This document shows, in pieces, positions 1 through 5,209 of a stretch of DNA of 5,212 nt. Where the stretch lies: NCBI GenBank assembly GCA_031274465.1, contig JAISQC010000161.1, positions 1 through 5,212 of the forward strand, given 5' to 3'. This DNA comes from Synergistaceae bacterium. GTDB taxonomy: Bacteria; Synergistota; Synergistia; Synergistales; Synergistaceae. The notes beneath the pieces are model-generated. The model saw only the letters and a list, made by a program, of their open reading frames with translations. It ran no database searches and was not told the DNA's origin. Each line of letters starts with the position of its first letter. The stretch's first letter is position 1. The position numbers and the translations under genes are program-made.

Positions 1-147
1 ATAAAAATGGTCCTCGACGTAGCTCTGCTACGCCTGTGGCCATTTTCACGACAACCGCTTTGACGGAGAACGAATCTGCTCCATTTCGCCGAAAAGAACA
101 TTTATTCAGCGTTTCCTTAGGGGCCATACGGGTGGGCGAGCCGGCGC
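1..147. repeat. Non-coding tail downstream of livF; possible interspersed palindromic repeat
   Basis: There is no credible gene here. The stretch is unusually rich in inverted symmetry. A 43-base symmetrical hairpin spans 4-46, the short hairpin TTTC-GCC-GAAA lies at 84-94, and GGAG/CTCC arms lie near 65-82. Its composition is more AT-rich than livF. The small plus-strand frame from GTG 36 runs into the antisense of livF and has no Shine-Dalgarno, so I do not call it a gene. The layered palindromes suggest a dispersed REP-like or MITE-like element. One copy cannot prove that, so this is inference. Confidence 0.3.
2..46 (-). terminator. Candidate Rho-independent terminator of the liv operon
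   Basis: On the minus strand, AAAATGG (46-40) pairs perfectly with CCATTTT (10-4). Inside this, after a symmetrical 7x7 internal loop with a few possible pairs, CGTAGC (32-27) pairs perfectly with GCTACG (23-18) around the loop AGA. The 3' side ends CCATTTTTAT, giving a short U-run. It lies about 100 nt after the livF stop, where an operon terminator would be expected. The U-run partly belongs to the stem and the internal loop is large, so strength is uncertain. The symmetry means it could also act rightward for an unseen gene on the left. Confidence 0.42.
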
Positions 148-858
148 CTATCCCCCTATGTACGCGGCCTTCACCTTGTCGTCGCGCAGAAGCTCCTGAG
201 CCGGCGCCTCCAAGGTGATCCGGCCGTTTTCGAGCACGTACCCGCGGCTGGCTATCGAAAGGGCTATAGCCGCGTTCTGCTCGACGAGTATTATCCCGAC
301 CTCGGACGACCGGACCAAGTCGGCTATTATGTCGAAAATGCTCTCGACGACCACTGGCGCCAGCCCGAGCGAAGGCTCGTCGAGCAGCAGGAACTTCGGG
401 TTCCTCATGAGCGCGCGCCCTATCGCGAGCATCTGCTGCTCCCCCCCGCTCAGGTCCCCCGCGTTCTGCCTGCTCCGCTCCGCAAGCCTTGGGAAGAGGG
501 CGTGCACGAATTCGAGCCTCTCGGCGAACAAATTTTTGTCGCGCACTATGTAGGCGCCCATCTCGAGGTTTTCGAGCACCGTGAGGCGGGGGAACACCCT
601 CCTCCCCTCGGGGACCTGCGCGATGCCCATCGCGGCGATTTTATGAGGAGGCTCGTCTGAAATGTCGCGCCCGTCGAGCAGGACCTCGCCGCCAGACGCC
701 GGGACGACGCCGCATATGCAGTTCAGCGCGGTGGATTTGCCAGCGCCGTTGCTGCCTATGACGGCGACCATCTCGCCCCCCTCGCAGCTCAAACTTATCC
801 CGTGAAGGGCCTCGATGTTGCCATAGCTGGCGGCAAGCTGCTCAACAGCAAGCTTCAT
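148..858 (-). CDS. livF: Branched-chain amino acid ABC transporter ATPase LivF
   Basis: This is the second nucleotide-binding subunit of the HAAT importer, a cytoplasmic ATPase that pairs with LivG under the LivH-LivM channel. The 236 residues match the usual LivF length. Visible motifs are Walker A GSNGAGKST (35-43), Q-loop Q81 followed by the family-typical VPEGRRVFPRLTV stretch, signature LSGGE (136-140), Walker B FLLLDE (156-161) and D-loop SLGLAP (163-168). The switch position reads LVEQN (191-195) with Gln where most ABC ATPases have His; this is normal for LivF. The C-terminus AAYIGG is also family-typical. The ATG at 858 lies inside the end of livG (17-nt overlap). Its Shine-Dalgarno is weak (GGGAAG, 870-875), so translation is probably coupled to livG. 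It is the last gene of the operon. Confidence 0.95.
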   Translation of the reverse strand: MKLAVEQLAASYGNIEALHGISLSCEGGEMVAVIGSNGAGKSTALNCICGVVPASGGEVLLDGRDISDEPPHKIAAMGIAQVPEGRRVFPRLTVLENLEMGAYIVRDKNLFAERLEFVHALFPRLAERSRQNAGDLSGGEQQMLAIGRALMRNPKFLLLDEPSLGLAPVVVESIFDIIADLVRSSEVGIILVEQNAAIALSIASRGYVLENGRITLEAPAQELLRDDKVKAAYIGG

Positions 859-1621
859 CGGCGAACTTTCTTCCCAGGTACGCCCCTATGACCTGCTTGT
901 CCTTCTGTATCTCCCGTGGCTCGCCTTCCGCTATCTTGACCCCGTGATCGAGGACGACGAGGCGCTCGCAGACCTTCATGACGACGTTCATGTCGTGTTC
1001 GACCAAGAGTATGGTCCTGCCCATCTTGTCCCTTATCATCCTTATGAAATCAACCAGCCTTGCGGACTCCACGTTGTTCAGCCCGGCAGCCGGCTCGTCG
1101 AGGAGGAGCACGCCGGAATCCGTGACGAGGGCGCGCGTGATCTCCAGTATCCGCTGCTCGCCGTAGGGAAGGGACTTCGCGATGGCGTCGCGCCTGTTCG
1201 CGAGGCCGAACGTATCCAGCAGCTCCATGGCCCGCAGCTTGGCGGCGGACTCCTCGGCGCGCCACCTGGCGGACCGCAGTATGGCCTCTATCATCGTGCA
1301 GCGCAGCTTGTTGTGCATCCCCACTACTATGTTCTGCAGCACGGTCAGGTTCGGGAATAGGCGGATATTCTGAAACGTGCGGGCGATGCTCCTGTCGATC
1401 CTCAGATAGTTGGGCTCGTTCTCGAGATGCCGGCCGTTCATCAGTATCGACCCCTTGGTCGGCTTGAAGACCCCGGCTATGATGTTGAACAATGTCGTCT
1501 TGCCGGCCCCGTTCGGCCCTATCAGCCCGAATATCGACCCCGGCTCGACCGAGAAGCTCACGTCGCTCAACGCGGCCACGCCGCCGAATACCTTCGAAAC
1601 CTCATTTATGCTAAGTGACAT
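842..1621 (-). CDS. livG: Branched-chain amino acid ABC transporter ATPase LivG
   Basis: This is the first nucleotide-binding subunit of the importer, which hydrolyses ATP with LivF to drive uptake. The 259 residues fit LivG. Motifs are Walker A GPNGAGKTT (35-43), Q-loop Q84 in RTFQNIRLFPNLTV, the degenerate signature LPYGEQ (151-156) that is normal in LivG, Walker B VLLLDE (171-176), and switch histidine H209 in LLVEHDMN. The extra helical stretch at about 101-130 between Q-loop and signature is typical of LivG as compared with LivF. The start ATG at 1621 shares its A with the livM stop (TAATG) and has AAGGGGG 10 nt upstream (1632-1638). The C-terminus runs past the usual YLG end to ADEACC, and these last codons overlap the livF start. 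Confidence 0.95.
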   Translation of the reverse strand: MSLSINEVSKVFGGVAALSDVSFSVEPGSIFGLIGPNGAGKTTLFNIIAGVFKPTKGSILMNGRHLENEPNYLRIDRSIARTFQNIRLFPNLTVLQNIVVGMHNKLRCTMIEAILRSARWRAEESAAKLRAMELLDTFGLANRRDAIAKSLPYGEQRILEITRALVTDSGVLLLDEPAAGLNNVESARLVDFIRMIRDKMGRTILLVEHDMNVVMKVCERLVVLDHGVKIAEGEPREIQKDKQVIGAYLGRKFADEACC

Positions 1622-2607
1622 TATATTTTCGCCCCCTTGTTTGTTTTGCGCCTGCGCGCTTTAACAGACACGCCTGCCGTGTCGTACGACCCCAGTATGC
1701 CACCCGGCCTGTATATCATCAAAACTATCATCAACAGGCCGAGTATGATCAGGCGGAACTCCGCGAACTGGCGCAGGACCTCCGGCAGGCCGGCTAGCAG
1801 GAAAGCCCCGAGCACGGGCCCGGCTATCGTCCCGAGCCCGCCGAGTATCATCATGCAGAAGATGTTCGCCGAGTCGCTGAACTGAAAGACGTCCGGGCTT
1901 ATGAACGTAGCCCACGAGGCGTAGAGCGCCCCGGCAAGCGCGGCGAACATCCCGCCGAGGCCGAACGCCTGCACCTTGTAGTATGTCATGTTGACGCCAA
2001 GCGAAACTGCCGCCAGCTCGTCGTCGCGCACCGACATGAGCGCCCGCCCGAACCTCGAATGACGCATCTTGGCCGCGACGTATATGGTGGCGAGCGCGCA
2101 GGCCCAGGATAGGTAGTACATCGACTTCTCGCTGTCGAACGAGAACCCGGCTATTTCCGGCACCGGGATTCCCGGAAGGCCCATCGGGCCGCGCGTCACT
2201 TCGAGGTTCGTGGCGAAAACCCTGACTATCTCCCCGAAGCCGAGGGTGACGATGCAGAGGTAGTCACCCTTGAGCCTCATCGCCGGGAGGCCCAGGACGA
2301 TGCCCATGAGGTAGCCCGCCGCCATTGAGATCAAAGTAGCCGTCCAGAAGGAGAGGCCGAGGCGTATCAAAAGAAGCGCCGAGACGTACGACCCGACAGC
2401 CCAGAACCCCGCATGGCCCAGCGAAAACTGCCCCGTGAAGCCGACCACGATGTTCAGGCTCTCAGCTAGTATCACATAGAGGCCTATCAGCACGAGGACG
2501 TGGAGCATGTAGTCGCTGCCGCCGAGCGCCGGCGCCACGGCTATGGCAACGGCGAAGGCGGGCCAGCGCGCGTTTTTGAGCGTTGCCATTGTTTTCGCGC
2601 CGCCCAT
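1621..2607 (-). CDS. livM: Branched-chain amino acid ABC transporter permease LivM
   Basis: This is an inner-membrane permease half-channel of the BPD_transp_2 family that pairs with LivH. It has 328 residues and about eight to nine hydrophobic segments (roughly 15-30, 33-57, 68-82, 87-106, 115-133, 165-178, 212-233, 248-275, 285-300). Family landmarks are the LNIVVGFTGQFSLGHAGF block (51-68), GDYLCIVTLGFGEIVR (114-129) followed by a TRGPMGLPGIP loop, the cytoplasmic ATPase-coupling loop FGRALMSVRDDELAA (186-200), and MMILGGLGTIAGPVLGA (252-268). The tail is very basic (KARRRKTNKGAK), as expected for a cytoplasmic end. I chose the ATG at 2607 because GGGGAGG (2615-2621) sits 7 nt upstream; the ATG at 2589 has no such site. 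Only one base separates it from the livH stop, and its ribosome site lies within livH. Confidence 0.95.
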   Translation of the reverse strand: MGGAKTMATLKNARWPAFAVAIAVAPALGGSDYMLHVLVLIGLYVILAESLNIVVGFTGQFSLGHAGFWAVGSYVSALLLIRLGLSFWTATLISMAAGYLMGIVLGLPAMRLKGDYLCIVTLGFGEIVRVFATNLEVTRGPMGLPGIPVPEIAGFSFDSEKSMYYLSWACALATIYVAAKMRHSRFGRALMSVRDDELAAVSLGVNMTYYKVQAFGLGGMFAALAGALYASWATFISPDVFQFSDSANIFCMMILGGLGTIAGPVLGAFLLAGLPEVLRQFAEFRLIILGLLMIVLMIYRPGGILGSYDTAGVSVKARRRKTNKGAKI

Positions 2608-2608
2608 G

Positions 2609-3502
2609 CTAGGTCCTCCCCTTTTTCAATATGCCGGTCGGCATGAGGCACAGCGTTATTATCAGGACGAAAAACGCCACCGCGTCGCGATAGCCGAACG
2701 ATATGTAAGCGCCCCCGAGGCTTTCGATGACGCCGAGCAGCACGCCGCCCAGCATCGCCCCCGGAATGTTCCCTATGCCGCCCAGTATCGCGGCCGTGAA
2801 GGCCTTTATTCCGGCGACCGCGCCCATGCTCGGGTAAACCGCGCCGTAGTAGATGCCGACCATGATGCCGGCCGCCCCGGCGAGCGCGGAGCCGATTGCA
2901 AACGTCGCCGAAATCACGCGGTCCATGTCGATCCCCATGAGCACGGCGGCCCGCTGGTCGTCTGAGACCGCCCGTATGGCTTTCCCCAGTTTCGTGTGCC
3001 TGATGAAAAGGTGCAGAGCCACCATGAGCACGAACGACACCAAGAGGACGGCGGTCTGGATGTAGCTGATGATGGTGCCCCCTATCGTAAAATACTCCCC
3101 TGCGAAGAGCTTGGGCATCGGCTTCGTCTGGCTTCCGAAGAGGTACATGGCGCCGTTGCACAGAAAAAGCGACGCGCCGAGGGCGGAAATCATGGCGGAC
3201 AGCCTGCTGCCGTTGCGTATCGGCCGGTACGCGAACTTCTCCAGCACGACCCCTATCGCGGCGCAGGCCAGCATCGAAGGCAAGAGCGCCGCGAAAAACT
3301 GCCGCACGCTTATCACCCCGCCAGTCGCCTCGACCCCGATAAAGCCGAAGATAAAGAAAGCGCAGTACGTGCCTAGCATGTATATGTCGCCGTGGGCGAA
3401 GTTCACGAAAAACAGTATCCCGTATACCATCGTGTAGCCGATCGCGATCAGCGCGTATATGCCGCCTACCGCCAAACCGTTCACCAATTGCTGGAAAAAC
3501 AT
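2609..3502 (-). CDS. livH: Branched-chain amino acid ABC transporter permease LivH
   Basis: This is an inner-membrane permease of the BPD_transp_2 family, the partner of LivM. It has 297 residues and about eight hydrophobic segments (roughly 9-33, 40-58, 68-88, 105-122, 145-166, 198-217, 235-262, 272-290). The N-terminal block LVNGLAVGGIYALIAIGYT (6-24), then VYGILFFVNFAHGDIYMLG (26-44), is diagnostic of LivH. The coupling loop KLGKAIRAVSDDQRAA (171-186) and the AAILGGIGNIPGAMLGG block (237-253) are also present. I start at ATG 3502 because GGAGG (3511-3515) is 8 nt upstream. An in-frame TTG at 3517 would overlap that site and adds only MEVCP. The gene lies 75 nt after the binding-protein stop, with a strong hairpin between, then abuts livM. 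Confidence 0.95.
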   Translation of the reverse strand: MFFQQLVNGLAVGGIYALIAIGYTMVYGILFFVNFAHGDIYMLGTYCAFFIFGFIGVEATGGVISVRQFFAALLPSMLACAAIGVVLEKFAYRPIRNGSRLSAMISALGASLFLCNGAMYLFGSQTKPMPKLFAGEYFTIGGTIISYIQTAVLLVSFVLMVALHLFIRHTKLGKAIRAVSDDQRAAVLMGIDMDRVISATFAIGSALAGAAGIMVGIYYGAVYPSMGAVAGIKAFTAAILGGIGNIPGAMLGGVLLGVIESLGGAYISFGYRDAVAFFVLIITLCLMPTGILKKGRT

Positions 3503-3510
3503 GGGGCACA

Positions 3511-3515
3511 CCTCC
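3511..3515 (-). promoter_or_regulatory. livH ribosome binding site that decides the start
   Basis: The minus strand reads GGAGG followed by 8 nt and ATG (3502). This supports ATG 3502 over the TTG at 3517, which overlaps the site itself. The U-run after the intercistronic hairpin (3516-3520) ends directly against this site, so hairpin formation or RNA processing there could influence livH translation. Confidence 0.75.
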
Positions 3516-3561
3516 AAAAAGTTTTCAACCGGGGCGCCGATCCGAAACCAGCGCCCCGGTT
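3516..3561 (-). terminator. Intercistronic hairpin after the binding-protein gene (attenuating terminator or mRNA stabiliser)
   Basis: On the minus strand, AACCGGGGCGC (3561-3551) pairs perfectly over 11 bp with GCGCCCCGGTT (3537-3527) around a 13-nt loop. It is followed by GAAAAC and then TTTTT (3520-3516). The stem starts 16 nt after the livK-like stop. The U-run is displaced by 6 nt, so this is probably a partial terminator and/or a 3' barrier to exonucleases, not a complete stop. Hairpins at this position are a known way to make periplasmic binding protein in excess over the membrane subunits (compare malE-malF). The livH Shine-Dalgarno follows immediately. Confidence 0.7.
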
Positions 3562-3577
3562 CGATACGGCAAAACCG

Positions 3578-4711
3578 TTACTTTTCGTAGATGGCGAACT
3601 TCCCGTCCTTGACGACCAATTTGGTGAGCGACTTGTTCACGTCTCCGTTCGCGTCGAACTCCTGCACGCCGGTCGCGCCTTCCCAGCTCCCAAGGGAGTC
3701 GAGCGCGGCCTTGAGCTCTTCCCTGGTGCTGGCGCCGCTCTTCTTTATGGCCTCCGCGAGCGCGATCACGGAGTCGTAGCTCAGTGCGGCCCAAGTGCCG
3801 GGGATCTTGCCGGTCTTCTTAGTGTACGCGTCGATGAACTCCCTCACCTTCGGCGCCGTGACCTCGTGATAGAAGACGCTGCAGCACCTGGCCCCCTCCA
3901 CAGCCGAACCGCCGAGCTCGAGGAGCCCGCTCGAGAAGAACCCGTCCGTTCCGAAAAACGGGGCGTCGAAGCCCAAGTCGCGGGACTGGGCGATCAAAAG
4001 CGCGCCCTCGTTGTAGATGGAGCCGCACATCACAGCGTCCGGGGCGGCCTGCTTCACGCTCGCTATTATCGAGCCGAAGTCCTTGGTCTGGCCCTGCACG
4101 TAGTTGGCCTCAGCCACTATCTCCCCGCCGTATTTCTTGACGGACTCGCGGACCACGTCGCGGACGCCAACGCCGTAGTCGGTGTTCTCGTAGATTATCG
4201 CGATTTTCTTCAAGCCCTCGTCGATTATCCACTTCGACATGAAATCGCCTTCGAGTGCGTCTGTCGCGGCGACCCGGTAGATGTACTCACCCGCTGTCGT
4301 GACCAACGGGGAGGTGACCCCCCAGCCAATGTCCACCAGGCGCCCCCTGTTGTATATCGGGGCTGCGGCGAGTATGACGGAGCTGTTGAACGCGCCCGCC
4401 ACCCCTATTATGTCCTTGTCGCTGACGAACATCGTGGCGATGTTGGCGCCCTCCTTGGGGTCGCTCTTGTCGTCGGCGAACACGATCTCGAGCTGCTTGC
4501 CGTTCAGCCCGCCCGACGCGTTTATCAGCTCCATGGCAAGCTCGGCGCCGCTCCTGCCCTCCTGCCCGTCCTGAGCGGCAGCGCCGCTCACCGGGCCATA
4601 CCAGCCAAACTTGACGACGTCAGCCGCGAAAACCGCGCTGGCGGACCCGAACACTAAAAAAGCCACGACCGCTAAAATAAACACCCTGTGCTTCGATTCA
4701 ACTTTACGCAT
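3578..4711 (-). CDS. livK: Branched-chain amino acid-type ABC transporter substrate-binding protein (LivK/LivJ-like)
   Basis: This is a periplasmic type I binding protein (Peripla_BP_6 / LIVBP fold) that brings the ligand to LivHM. From ATG 4711 it has 377 residues. Residues 1-29 form a classic signal peptide: basic MRKVESKHR, hydrophobic core 10-22, cleavage near VFA|AD. There is no lipobox cysteine, so it should be soluble. Landmarks are FGWYGPVSG (35-43), GVAGAFNSS (103-111), DIGWGVTSP (127-135, matching the LIVBP ligand loop at A100-T102), YENTDYG (174-180) and IYNEG (232-236), where E235 aligns by eye with the acidic residue that grips the ligand amino group. GTDGFFSSGLLE (254-265) follows. 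Adjacent cysteines C276-C277 are unusual. The substrate is not determinable; leucine/isoleucine/valine is the default. An alternative in-frame ATG at 4792 with a much better Shine-Dalgarno would add 27 residues. I prefer 4711 for its signal-peptide logic and GGGGGAG upstream. Confidence 0.93.
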   Translation of the reverse strand: MRKVESKHRVFILAVVAFLVFGSASAVFAADVVKFGWYGPVSGAAAQDGQEGRSGAELAMELINASGGLNGKQLEIVFADDKSDPKEGANIATMFVSDKDIIGVAGAFNSSVILAAAPIYNRGRLVDIGWGVTSPLVTTAGEYIYRVAATDALEGDFMSKWIIDEGLKKIAIIYENTDYGVGVRDVVRESVKKYGGEIVAEANYVQGQTKDFGSIIASVKQAAPDAVMCGSIYNEGALLIAQSRDLGFDAPFFGTDGFFSSGLLELGGSAVEGARCCSVFYHEVTAPKVREFIDAYTKKTGKIPGTWAALSYDSVIALAEAIKKSGASTREELKAALDSLGSWEGATGVQEFDANGDVNKSLTKLVVKDGKFAIYEK

Positions 4712-4719
4712 TTTTAACG

Positions 4720-4731
4720 TCACTCCCCCGA
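4720..4731 (-). promoter_or_regulatory. Ribosome binding site for ATG 4711, member of a duplicated motif
   Basis: The minus strand reads TCGGGGGAGTGA, with the GGAG core (4726-4723) 11 nt upstream of ATG 4711. The spacing is slightly long but usable. It is nearly identical to the motif at 4796-4808 (TCGGGGGAGGTGA), differing by one G, so the ribosome-binding segment looks duplicated about 77 nt apart. Confidence 0.55.
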
Positions 4732-4793
4732 CACATTTTAGAAATTTCACCTGCCACCCTAGCAAACCCCATCTTCGCCCGCAAATACCCATC

Positions 4794-4808
4794 GATCACC
4801 TCCCCCGA
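4794..4808 (-). promoter_or_regulatory. Near-perfect extended Shine-Dalgarno before in-frame ATG 4792
   Basis: GGAGGTGATC (4803-4794) is complementary over 10 nt to the canonical 16S rRNA 3' end (GATCACCTCC). The GGAGG core lies 6 nt before ATG 4792. That ATG is in frame with the binding-protein gene and opens 27 codons before ATG 4711. It is a stronger initiation site than the one serving the conventional start. It could define the true N-terminus, feed a translated leader, or be a standby ribosome site. Confidence 0.6.
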
Positions 4809-4811
4809 AGT

Positions 4812-4840
4812 AAGCAAATATTACTCATAAAATATTGCTT
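4812..4840. promoter_or_regulatory. AT-rich inverted repeat in the liv leader; possible operator (Lrp-like) or RNA hairpin
   Basis: In RNA sense, AAGCAATATT (4840-4831) pairs with AATATTTGCTT (4822-4812) in a 10-bp stem with one bulged U and an 8-nt loop. It ends 4 nt upstream of the duplicated Shine-Dalgarno motif (4796-4808). Read on the plus strand, 4812-4826 agrees by eye at 12 of 15 positions with the E. coli Lrp consensus YAGHAWATTWTDCTR. That consensus is loose and AT-rich, so the match is only suggestive. Lrp-family regulators commonly control liv genes. The position, between the predicted transcription start and the ribosome site, fits either a repressor block or a translation-controlling hairpin. 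Confidence 0.35.
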
Positions 4841-4887
4841 GTAAATCTAAAAAAACTTACTATAAATATAAAAAATATTATTTGTGC

Positions 4888-4916
4888 ATATTACCACGAG
4901 AGTTTAGCAATATCAA
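4888..4916 (-). promoter_or_regulatory. Predicted sigma70-type promoter of the liv operon
   Basis: The minus strand has TTGATA (4916-4911) as -35, a 17-nt spacer, and TAATAT (4893-4888) as -10. The -35 matches the consensus at 5 of 6 positions and the -10 at 4 of 6, with optimal spacing. The transcription start would fall near 4881, leaving a leader of about 90 nt to ATG 4792 or 170 nt to ATG 4711. Much of the surrounding DNA is AT-rich, so chance -10 boxes are possible, but no other pair I saw is as well spaced on this strand. Confidence 0.6.
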
Positions 4917-4961
4917 GTTCGACGAAAAGTCAATTATGGACCACATGCCTGCCTGAATATG

Positions 4962-4986
4962 AAAAAAGCAAAGCGCCCTTGGCGTC
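4962..4986 (-). terminator. Weak leftward terminator candidate upstream of the liv promoter
   Basis: On the minus strand, CGCC (4984-4981) pairs with GGCG (4977-4974) around AAG. A further G-C pair (4986/4973) closes over a bulged A. The tail is TTTGCTTTTTT (4972-4962). The stem is short and the first U-run is interrupted. It could stop leftward read-through from beyond the window before it reaches the liv promoter, but no minus-strand gene is visible to its right here. Confidence 0.22.
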
Positions 4987-5073
4987 GCAGCAAGCATAAG
5001 AAGGGAAGCGGGGAAAAATGCTTTAAAAGTTTTTATTTTAGTAGCAAAAGATAAAAATTAGTTCACTGCAATC

Positions 5074-5099
5074 CCGCCGGGCAACAACCCCAACGGCGG
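5074..5099. other. GC-rich hairpin in the intergenic region
   Basis: CCGCCG (5074-5079) and CGGCGG (5094-5099) are a perfect 6-bp inverted repeat around 14 nt. An alternative inner pairing, GGG (5079-5081) with CCC, is also possible. No U-run follows directly on either strand, so it is not a convincing terminator. It stands out against the AT-rich surroundings. Confidence 0.25.
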
Positions 5100-5118
5100 A
5101 CAGACGCGATACGCATCT

Positions 5119-5130
5119 CGAAAATTTTCG
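5119..5130. promoter_or_regulatory. Perfect 12-bp palindrome CGAAAATTTTCG, candidate operator
   Basis: The sequence CGAAAATTTTCG is self-complementary over all 12 bases. Its 3' end is 21 nt before the -35 box of the predicted rightward promoter (5152). That is a plausible activator or repressor site for the unseen divergent gene. It is about 200 bases from the liv promoter, so a direct effect on liv is less likely. A palindrome of this kind could also arise by chance in AT-rich DNA. Confidence 0.35.
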
Positions 5131-5151
5131 GCGTTTCGTTCGTCCATAACC

Positions 5152-5179
5152 TTGACCGGCATCGCAAAAGCCCTAAAAT
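5152..5179 (+). promoter_or_regulatory. Predicted sigma70-type promoter for a gene beyond the right edge
   Basis: TTGACC (5152-5157) is followed by a 16-nt spacer and TAAAAT (5174-5179). Both boxes match consensus at 5 of 6 positions. The start point would be near 5186, with a strong Shine-Dalgarno about 20 bases further on, so the leader would be short. Promoter, ribosome site and window end line up, which makes a divergent plus-strand gene just outside the window very likely. Confidence 0.6.
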
Positions 5180-5201
5180 AATATGCAAGAAGCGGTCCGG
5201 C

Positions 5202-5209
5202 AAGGAGGG
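5202..5209 (+). promoter_or_regulatory. Shine-Dalgarno of an unseen plus-strand gene
   Basis: AAGGAGGG is a near-ideal ribosome site, and the window ends 3 bases later. A start codon is expected a few bases beyond 5212. The gene itself is not visible, so its identity cannot be stated. Confidence 0.6.

Noticed and set aside
36..218. 60-codon plus-strand frame at the left edge
   Set aside because: It starts with GTG inside a hairpin, has no Shine-Dalgarno, and ends antisense to livF. It is better explained as a reading frame through a palindromic or repeat region.
148..858. LivF lacks the switch histidine (Gln194 instead), suggesting a dead ATPase
   Set aside because: The LVEQN motif is the usual form in LivF proteins, and all other catalytic motifs are intact.
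842..1621. LivG signature motif LPYGEQ instead of LSGGQ
   Set aside because: This degenerate signature is common in LivG subunits, so it is not a sign of decay.
2541..3509. 322-codon minus-strand frame overprinting livH and the start of livM
   Set aside because: Its translation is rich in Arg, His, Gly and Ala without any motif. Its GTG start sits about 1 nt from the Shine-Dalgarno that serves livH, and livH shows complete family features in the other frame.
3392..4657. 421-codon open frame on the plus strand opposite the binding-protein gene
   Set aside because: It is an antisense shadow of a GC-rich gene. It has no ribosome site or recognisable domain, and it runs across the 3503-3577 hairpin and the start of livH. 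The minus-strand frame has clear family motifs and a signal peptide.
4959..5054. 31-codon very basic plus-strand frame beginning MKKAKRPWRR
   Set aside because: There is no Shine-Dalgarno before the ATG. The frame runs through a terminator-like hairpin and an AT-only inverted repeat, and it has no recognisable family. Lys-rich short frames are expected by chance in A-rich DNA.
5074..5099. GC hairpin as a terminator for a leftward transcript
   Set aside because: On the minus strand no U-run follows within the usual distance; the nearest (5057-5053) is about 16 nt away.
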